64,000 nucleotides of DNA, taken from positions 43,300,437 through 43,364,436 of the forward strand of contig CP154956.1 of assembly GCA_039621445.1 (NCBI GenBank), given 5' to 3'. The notes under the pieces are model-generated. The model had not been told where the DNA came from, searched no databases, and saw only the letters and a program-made list of their open reading frames with translations. Made by a program: the position numbers and the translations under genes. Shown in pieces: positions 50,801-64,000 of the stretch (its first letter is position 1; each line of letters opens with the position of its first letter). This DNA comes from Euglena gracilis (lineage: Eukaryota; Euglenida; Euglenophyceae; Euglenales).

Positions 50801-53800
50801 TCTGCCTGCAAACCACATAAGAACAGACGGCCTCCTGGGGGTGCCAGTCAAATGAAAGCATGAAAAGTTTTGGGGGGACATTTCCGTTCACAAGAAATGA
50901 CCCATTTGAGCAAAAAAAAATTTGCATGTTTTGGGGGAAACTGGAAGGTATGGAACTGGAATTTGACTACTATTGAAGGCAATGAACGTTCATGAGGCCA
51001 CCCAAAAGAAGCTTGGTTCCTTCCCAAGGACAAGCAAAATGTAAATGTAATCCCCTGCTGAGCGTCTTAGAATCCCACCCAAATATGAAGTTGGGGGGTT
51101 TATATGAAACGGGACATAGCACAATACTACAAGACAGGTGCCTTGGAAACACATCCACATGCACGCACACACAAACACACGTGCAACACCACATTCTTTT
51201 GCAGACAGAAACAGGGAAGATGAAACTGGGGGTGGCCACCTTTTAACCTTTCAGTTGCTCCAACATACCAAGCTTAAATGGGTCCAGAATCTGGAAAACA
51301 GGGATCAGGGTGGGGACACACCATGGGGCGGGGCTGGCCTCGGTGGGATGTTCTATGGACACAGAGGACTGCTGCCACTGCCCTGTGCACGGTGTGGGTG
51401 AAACGGGGTTCGCCAAAAGTGTTTGGACACAAGAATGAATGGCACATGTAAACACAAAATGAACATGCAGGCAGGCACGCATACACGCGCGCTGCATGCA
51501 GGAATGCTCAAACAGGCGCACGTGCACATACAGTAATGCAGGAAGCAAAATCACACCTACAGGAAATGACGTTGGATGAAATGATTTTGGAAAAAAAATC
51601 ACGTCGAGAAAAACCATCCATTGCTCCAGTTATGGCAGGGGGGGGTTGATATGGGAGGCCATCGGAAAAATTGTGCGAAAATTGCGGAAGAATTGCGGAA
51701 ATTGTGAGAAAATTGCGGAATAAATTACGAAATTGCGGTTTTGGGAATTAGCACACTTCTGCTGGAGGGGACTTGGTAAAACACAAATTTGGTCATTTGC
51801 AACATGTGTGAGCTTTAAGCCGTCGTTATTCACATTTTTTTTCCAACAAAAAAAGTCCAAAAGCATGTTTTTTGTAATTTTGGGAACATGATGATTCTGG
51901 AAATATGGAATTTCTTGGGTGAAAAAAAAAATAAGAAACCCGGCGAAAAATTGCCAAAATCTTTGGTCTGAGGTCAAATCTGTTCAGGACGCGGAATTTT
52001 TTATGTCGAAATTAATTCCAGCAGAAATCAGGAAAAACTAACTAACAAAAACCCCAAACTTAAAAAAGGACACGAAATTGCCAGATTTTGTCAAAACTTG
52101 TAAAATTTGGCAATTTTTTGCATATTTTACCAAAATAACAAAAAAAGGAGGTCCCTTGCAAACGTTCAAAGAATGGCCGGAATTCATTTTGCCTTCCATT
52201 TTCACGTTCATGCCAAAAAAAAAATGCAGAAAAGGAAAAAATTGCGGAAAAGGCTGCGGGAAAATTGGATAAATTGCAAAAAAAATGTGGAAGTGGTGGA
52301 AGAATTGCGGACGTCAATTCCCCCTTAGATGCAATTCGGATGTCAATTCATTGCGGATGTCAATTCCCCCCCCTGTTATGGTTAATATGCTGATGTGTGA
52401 AGTGCACAGACAGGAGGGAATTGGTACAACTGCAACATGTTTTTGTTTTGTTTGGCTTGGACAAAAGAAAAATGCTCGTTGGGATCGACAAATGTACAGT
52501 GCCTGGTGCTCAGGAAAGGTCTGCTGCTGTGCAACTTAAACATCTGCAACCCTCCCCCCTTCCCACCGACACATGTGGGCAATTTGGAAAGGAGTTGAAA
52601 TGGAACGTCAGGCACATATCACAAGGAGGCCCCGATTGGAGTTCGCAGTGCGCGCATACTGCACAGAGACTGCGTAGACCTGCAAGAACCTCGAACGCCA
52701 GCACGACAGTACAGGGATGCCGGGAAGCCTCCGCGTACTGCTCTGGGGTCATCGCACGCCTGTGGGAAATGCGGCAGACCCACCGCCCTCGTGTGGCATT
52801 CCGACTGCGACAATGACCTGACACAGTTTTTCGAGGGGGGCGACAAATTGCGACGTCCTGACCAGTAATGGACGCAATCACCAGACAAAAACATGCAGGT
52901 TCTACACGCACTTTGGCATTGGTTCATGAAGCCCATGGCATCCACATGGTCTCAAAACAGGCAGCCCACACAAATGATCGAGTCCCTTCCACACCATCCC
53001 CCCCCCCACTTCCTTGGCCAGGGGGCATGGGGGTGGACTGGGATGAGGATTTCCACCAGCTGCAGTTGGCCACCCACCAGCCGGACACCCGTCCTCCAAC
53101 GGAGGTGAGCACATTCTGACAAAATTTCACTGGGTTGTGAGCAGTCCCCCTGTCCCCCAGCCCCAGCACCCAGTCCCCCCCCCCCGCAATAAAAATTCCG
53201 CCAGCCGACGGTGACAAGCTGCGGCCGTCTTACCACAGGAAGAGGCTCGGCCGGCAGCGATGGGTCAGCACGGTCCACCACACACCGCGCCTGCGGGGAC
53301 TCCAGTGCGGCGAAGCAGAGGGCGACGGTCCCCGGCCCCGTGGCCAGCGGCACAAAGCAGACCGCGTGGACGAGTTGCACCGTGAGGCCCAGGACGCCCT
53401 CCTGGGTAGCCGGGGACAGGGCTATACAGGAAGGCCAGGTGGGGGGGTCGGACCGCCCCACCTGCTGCGGTTCCGGGGATTCCTGCGGAAGGCCTGGTGG
53501 AGGGGGTCAGAGTCCCACCCACCACCCAGACAGGCAGACTGGTACTCTTCCCACTGATGGGCAGGCTGGAGGGCCCCTCCGTGAGACAGGCAACGGTTGG
53601 GGGGGAAGCCCCAGGGGCAAACGCCAGCCAGGGGGGCAGAATGGACCTTGAGGCTGTGGAGCTGCGCCTCGAGACTGTGGTACGTCAGCGCCAGCGCGTG
53701 TCCCCCCAGGTCGGGGACGACCGCCCTGCGGAGGGAGGCAGTGTGAGTGTGAACCCACTCCGCACAACCGGTTTGCCGGGAGAAAACGAAGGGAAGATCC

Positions 53801-54700
53801 CTCCGATGCACTCTCTGCAAATGCTGTCGGAGAGACGGTTGGCCATCCACCCACCCTCCAGGTCGGGGGGGGGGGGGGCAGCTCAGGGGACCCTCGTCAT
53901 TTTAGCGGGCAACGTTTTTTGGGGCAACGTTCAAGTGCTGACCGCCCAGAGCGTGCTAGCAGCATATTAAGGGAAGAGTTCGAGTTCTTGGCGTTTTGGT
54001 CAGGAGAGAGAGGGCTAGGGTCCGTTTAGAGAATTGCTTGTCGACAGTGACAAAGCCAATGCCAACACCAACCTTATATCAACCCGAACCCTGACCATAA
54101 CACACCAGTGGAAAACGTTCGGACAACCAAAAAAAGCTTGAAAGCAGAGTACAACGTGAACCCAAGTAGCTTTGCTTTCATCGGTGACAAAGGCTCTGTA
54201 CTTTTCAATTTTTGTTAGCACTTCTCAGAATTCCTCATTTTGTCAGCAAATACTCATCCAAGGGAAGAAGATAAGCAAGCCCTAATCCTGGATAGCTTCA
54301 AACAAAAATTTAGCGATAATTTTATTGAATGACAGCTGGACCTCAGGTGACTGAAAATTTGTTCCTTGCTGTGCTGCTGCCCATCATTAGCAATGGGAGG
54401 GGATACCTCAGCCCGTTGGGCCGCAGTGGCAGTGTGCAGTGTCGTGTGCAACAGGGCACGTCCATCGCTGTTGACGGACGTCACATACAGCCCATCGTCT
54501 CTGCAAACCATCACACAGTGGGGGGCCAAATTCTGTTCAGACGCCAAGTCCCGTATGAAGCGCCACACCATGGCGGCGTCCAATGGGAGACTTGGAAAAT
54601 TTTTGATAATTCGCTTTTGAGTTTGGGGAACGGAGCAGTTTGAAAGACTTCTTGCACCATTGCAAGAAAGCTCAGAGGATCAGGGGGAGAGGGCATGAAG
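44851..54700 (-). CDS. Unrecognised multi-exon gene or genes
   Basis: I do not recognise the product. Exons that look coding, in minus-strand order: about 54690-54407 in one or two pieces ([26 protein letters not shown], then [24 protein letters not shown] donor), 53725 to about 53640 ([20 protein letters not shown]), 53401-53234 ([25 protein letters not shown] donor), 50621-50513 ([21 protein letters not shown], vaguely beta-propeller-like), about 47700-47600 ([18 protein letters not shown]) joining in phase to 47247-47147 ([20 protein letters not shown]), about 46335-46255 ([20 protein letters not shown]-like), and an end exon ([19 protein letters not shown]) with TGA at 44853-44851. Several have good GT-AG ends, but not all successive phases agree, so exons are missing or two genes are merged. 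Confidence 0.35.
48060..48292. repeat. (AAAC)n and (CATC)n microsatellites
   Basis: AAAC/AAAT units to about 48137, then about 20 CATC units at 48208-48292. They lie in a presumed intron or intergenic stretch (47700-49000) with no clear exon. Confidence 0.95.
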
Positions 54701-55234
54701 GGGGCCACCAGCCCTCACATCCAAAGCCGACATGTTGGAGGCTCCCTCCCAAATTTCGGCTTCCCACCCTCTGGCAACGTGCGAGTGGAGCACATGGAAG
54801 CGCCGCTGGATAGGTGGTACAATTTTCCCTTTTGTTGATGCAAAAAAATGGAACAATTTCCATGCACCTTCGGATTTTTTTTATTTTTCTTTTTCAGAAA
54901 ACAAAGTGTTGGTTGTTCCGTGTTTCCGGAAGGCCGAAAGATGGGACCCCCCTCCCCCACCTGCCAGCATCTGGGCGGGTCCGTCACCCCACCAGCCACG
55001 GATTTCCATTCAACTCCGCCCCAGCTGCAGGGACAGCCCCTGCTGAGTGGGAGGGCGGCAAACGCAAAGGAATTGCCACTCCGTCCAGCAAGCACGGCAC
55101 ACAGGGGGCACGCAGTGTGTCGCAGGGTCACTGAGGGGAAACTGGGCCGCCGGTGCGAGACAGCCGTCAATGAATGCTGCAGGGGCCACCCCCACTGCGG
55201 GCCGGCGACAGAAGGGGGCGGGGCGGGGCGGGCG

Positions 55235-61050
<5,816 letters not shown>

Positions 61051-61304
61051 CCCCGACCTTTGGGGTGTTGGAGCCCGGGCGACTGCCAGGTCGCCCACCT
61101 CGCCACGATGCGACTCTGACGTGACGGACTCCGCATACACCCGGCGGCATCCCTGCACCCCGCCCGCCCACGGGGTCAAAAAAACTCAGCCGGATGGATG
61201 GGGTGGGGAGAGTTGAAATGAAGCGTCAGTCAGACTGCTGCCCAAGTCCACGAGGGGCAGGAACCCCCGCACGGGGCAGGCAGAACATGGTTTTTGATAC
61301 AAAA

Positions 61305-61440
61305 ACTGTGTCCAGAACGCCGGTTCGGGCGGCCGCCCGAACCGGCGTTCTGAAACACGGCTTCATGCCCGAACCGGCGTTCTGGACACAGTTGTTGAAA
61401 CCGTGGATTAGGTGGCTCTGGCTTCACGCCCGAACCGGCG
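61305..61440. repeat. Perfect 40-bp palindrome and facing GCCCGAACCGGCGTT copies
   Basis: Positions 61313-61352 are a perfect palindrome with half-site CAGAACGCCGGTTCGGGCGG. Further copies of CCCGAACCGGCGTT follow at about 61368 and 61430. TGTGTCCAGAACGCC at 61308 is mirrored by GGCGTTCTGGACACA near 61375-61389. The same core occurs at about 41445-41495. Confidence 0.9.
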
Positions 61441-63430
61441 TTCAAGGAATCACGGCCAATTTCGCCCCTCCACAAACCCATTCACAGGGGATACCAGTTG
61501 GCAAACCCTGTGGGGCAGAGGTGAGGATGCTGCCTTGCACCTTGAGGGCACAGCAAACACTGGTGCCCTTGACCACTGCATGATTTCGACTGCAATAATG
61601 AATTCGAGGTTCATTTGGACACCACAAAAATATTCACTGTCCTGCGCTTGCTGCAGTGTGCCCAGAACTCCCTCGAAAAGGGCATATCTCCCATCCAGTG
61701 CAGGCAATATGTTTTTCCTTCCTTGGCAGCATCTCACACTTTCTCAATTTCCACTGAAGGGTGGTTAAATTCAAAAGGGGGGTGAAAAGAGGCCTGTCAT
61801 TGCAACACATAAAACAAAGGAAGGTGCATAAAAAGTGGACTGAGGCATACCAATTCTGCTTCTGCCCACTGCCCTTTTTACCACCATCCTGATCACAGCG
61901 CCACTTAACCAAGCTGCAGGGATGGTCAGGGATGCCCCCCAACAACCTGACGCTCCGCATCCTTTGTTGCCAAGCCCCCACATACATGGCAAAATCCAAA
62001 CCAACCTGCATGTGTCCATGGTGAGGGCATATGCACATGTGTGCAAGCGTGCGTGCGCGCGCGTGTGCGTGTCCTTGCCCACATCGCACACATACACACG
62101 CACACACACACATACGCATGTTCACGCGCGCGCACACACACGTATGCTGGCACGCAATGAACGTTAGGCAGACATTGCCATATGTGGGCACCAGGAGTGT
62201 GACACGAATTGCGACATTCTTGGCTTTCGGCCGGGCAGTGCCATTCGCCACGCCTTCCTCCTCCTCCACGTCCAATTCCGTCACCGCTGGACAGGCCATC
62301 ACAGCAGCGCTCTTCCGGCTGGCACACCTCCACCGGTCAGGCTTTGATATAAGGGTAGATTGGGGGGGTTGGACCCCCAGTCCAGGGGGTGACACCCCCC
62401 ACCTAAACAGTGGCGCAGTCTGGGTGACTGATTTTTGGCCAAAAACGTCCAAAAATGACGTTTTGGGCACTTTTGGACAAGAATTTGTCAAAAAAAAATG
62501 CCCCCCGGGGGTCGATCCGGACCCCTTGGAAGGTGGTGAGCGGCCAAGACCCCCTCCAGTCCAGGAGGGGGGGACACCCCCACCTCAACCCCATGCGCCC
62601 TCCTTATATCGAACCCTGCCACCAGTATCGCGGCGTCGGCTTCGCCCTCCTGAGGGGGACATGGCAGGTGGTGCAACGAGACGGCGCGACAAGGGAAGTT
62701 GCTGTGCCGGGTGAAAGGCGAGGCACCTGCGATGGCCACCGCCAACCACAACGACGGGGTTGGGGCCGGGCTGTGGGAGGGCCGGGGCCAGCTTCGCCCT
62801 GAGGGTGGTGGGGGCCCAGAGGTGGCCCGAGTGGGAGGGGAGGGCGGTCGCCATTGGAGAGACGGGAAGCATTGGCATCGGCGGCACAGGCAAGGTTCGC
62901 ACGCTTGGCTGACCGGGGTTCCCCCTGGGAGGCTAACAGACCTTCGCGAACTCACCCAAGCAGACTCCGTTTGCTTTCCAACAGGTTGCTGATTTTTTTT
63001 CAAATACTTCCAAATGAAATAAGAGAACCAACACAGGCTGTGCACGTTCGTGGCACTATTGCTCAACAGTGCTTTGTAATGGTAACCCCCCCCAAATAAC
63101 CAGGTTCTGAATAGTGCTGAGCTCTTAACCTTGCGCGGTTTATCACTGTAAAAACCGAAAACGTGGCTCGGACGCTGGGCAGAGGCGGATTTAAGGGAAG
63201 CAATTTTTGGTTCGTTTTGGTACTCATTTTCGGCTCAAACGGTTTTTCCAAAAAAACATCGTTTCGGACAAAGAAAATTTTTTACGATCTTTTTCGACTT
63301 TTTTTTAAACCAAAATGGCCAAAACGGCTAAGTCAAAACAAGCCAAAGCTGTATAAAATGGCCAAAGTTGGCCGAAAAATGGCCGTAACTCAGGCCAGGC
63401 GGGGAGTTGCGGGGAAATCAATGTTCCGTT

Positions 63431-63627
63431 CAGGGGATTTCTTAAGGACCCCCGGGGGGGGGGGTCCAGCCTCCGGCTGGCTGGACCCAGCTTTGTTTCA
63501 CTCGACCCCCCTGGGGGGGGGGGGGCTCCCAGCTCGAATTTGGGCTGCTGGCTGGATTTGAGCTGGCTGGCTGGCTGGCTGGACCCCCCCGGGGGGTAGG
63601 GTACCCTCCGGCTTAAGAAATCCCCTG
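63431..63627. mobile_element. CAG...CTG MITE, TIR 16/16, duplication 7/8
   Basis: Perfect 16-bp inverted repeats: CAGGGGATTTCTTAAG at 63431-63446 and its reverse complement at 63612-63627. Flanks are GTTCCGTT (63423-63430) and GTACCGTT (63628-63635). The interior has C/G runs and CTGGCTGG repeats. It is not associated with a recognised exon, so it may be a free copy or an intron of an unseen gene. Confidence 0.85.
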
Positions 63628-64000
63628 GTACCGTTCGATAGGGCACTTTAAGAGCTTCAATTTAGATCTATGGACATTTCCTTTGCGTCCCCACCATTTT
63701 CGAGAAATTTCAGAAAAATTGACCTTCTGACCCAAAAAAAAATGGCCGAAAACGGCTAAGTCACAAGCCTGCCGCGCTGTTTTGGGCCGTAAATCGGCCA
63801 TATTTCGGGCTAGGCGGGGAGTTGTGGGGAAAATCAAAATACCGTTGAATAGAGCATCGTAAGATCGTAAGGGCTTCAATTTAGGTCTGCGGACATTTCT
63901 TTTGATTTTGCTTCATTTCCGAGATATTTTGAAAACATCGGTTTCTTTTTGACCCGAAAAACAGCCCAACATGGCCCCAGAATTGGGCCAAAATTGGCCG

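Larger units (their letters stand above)
61051..64000. other. Upstream of the methyltransferase; no gene confidently recognised
   Basis: Missing 5' exons of the methyltransferase should lie here. Candidate coding patches on the minus strand (about 62330-62215, ACPAVTELDVEEEEG; about 61700-61590, LDGRYALFEGVLGTLQ) have no decisive family match. The stretch also holds a CA/GCGC microsatellite at 62040-62145, a palindrome cluster at 61305-61440, a CAG...CTG element at 63431-63627 and GGCCAAAA-type tracts near 63310-63380 and 63730-64000. Confidence 0.4.

Noticed and set aside
61590-61700. Possible cyclophilin-like fragment (LDGRYALFEGV, minus strand)
   Set aside because: Only a short resemblance to a cyclophilin C-terminal motif, and no other cyclophilin segment was found nearby.

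Overview
This is a nuclear window from a euglenid (Euglenozoa), probably Euglena-like. The decisive evidence is the splicing. Minus-strand exons of recognisable proteins join in frame either at ordinary GT-AG introns or at introns with no GT-AG whose ends pair. In the second kind, CAG (or CGG) at intron positions +4 to +6 faces CTG (or CCG) at -8 to -6, which is the hallmark of euglenid nonconventional nuclear introns. I cannot name the species. Noncoding DNA has G/C runs, CA/GT, TATG and other microsatellites, and dispersed inverted-repeat elements.

Layout. All genes I can support are on the minus strand. (1) 4024-7237: a small ribonuclease-inhibitor-type leucine-rich-repeat (LRR) protein, five exons, fully reconstructed. 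(2) 10043-24495: a myosin heavy chain of about 1,090 residues in 25 exons, with SH3-like domain, motor, three IQ motifs and a short coiled coil. (3) about 29785-43166: a large gene combining a PAM2 motif, long proline-rich exons, six CCHC zinc knuckles and a SAM domain. (4) 44851 to about 54700: several convincing exons of one or more unrecognised genes. (5) 55235 to about 61050: an RlmI-type SAM-dependent rRNA methyltransferase, start not found. Positions 1-3537 are a near-identical second copy of 14910-18455 ending at an N gap, most likely an assembly duplication.

Main result. Many nonconventional introns, and related sequences outside genes, look like short non-autonomous DNA transposons. 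They begin CAG and end CTG, have terminal inverted repeats, and are flanked by 8-bp direct repeats. The arithmetic fits: splicing 3 nt before CAG and 5 nt after CTG leaves exactly one copy of the 8-bp duplication. The insertion is removed and the old coding sequence restored. In the best cases (myosin intron 7, a pair at 37.3-38.0 kb, one at 39.2-40.0 kb, one at 63.4 kb) duplication and inverted repeats are nearly perfect. The 39.2 kb element has a relative in intergenic DNA at 25.8-26.8 kb. 8-bp duplications with CAG...CTG ends are typical of the hAT superfamily. No transposase gene was recognised. That euglenid nonconventional introns have paired CAG/CTG ends is known, and I believe a MITE-like origin has been suggested; the superfamily link and the duplication arithmetic are my inference from this window.
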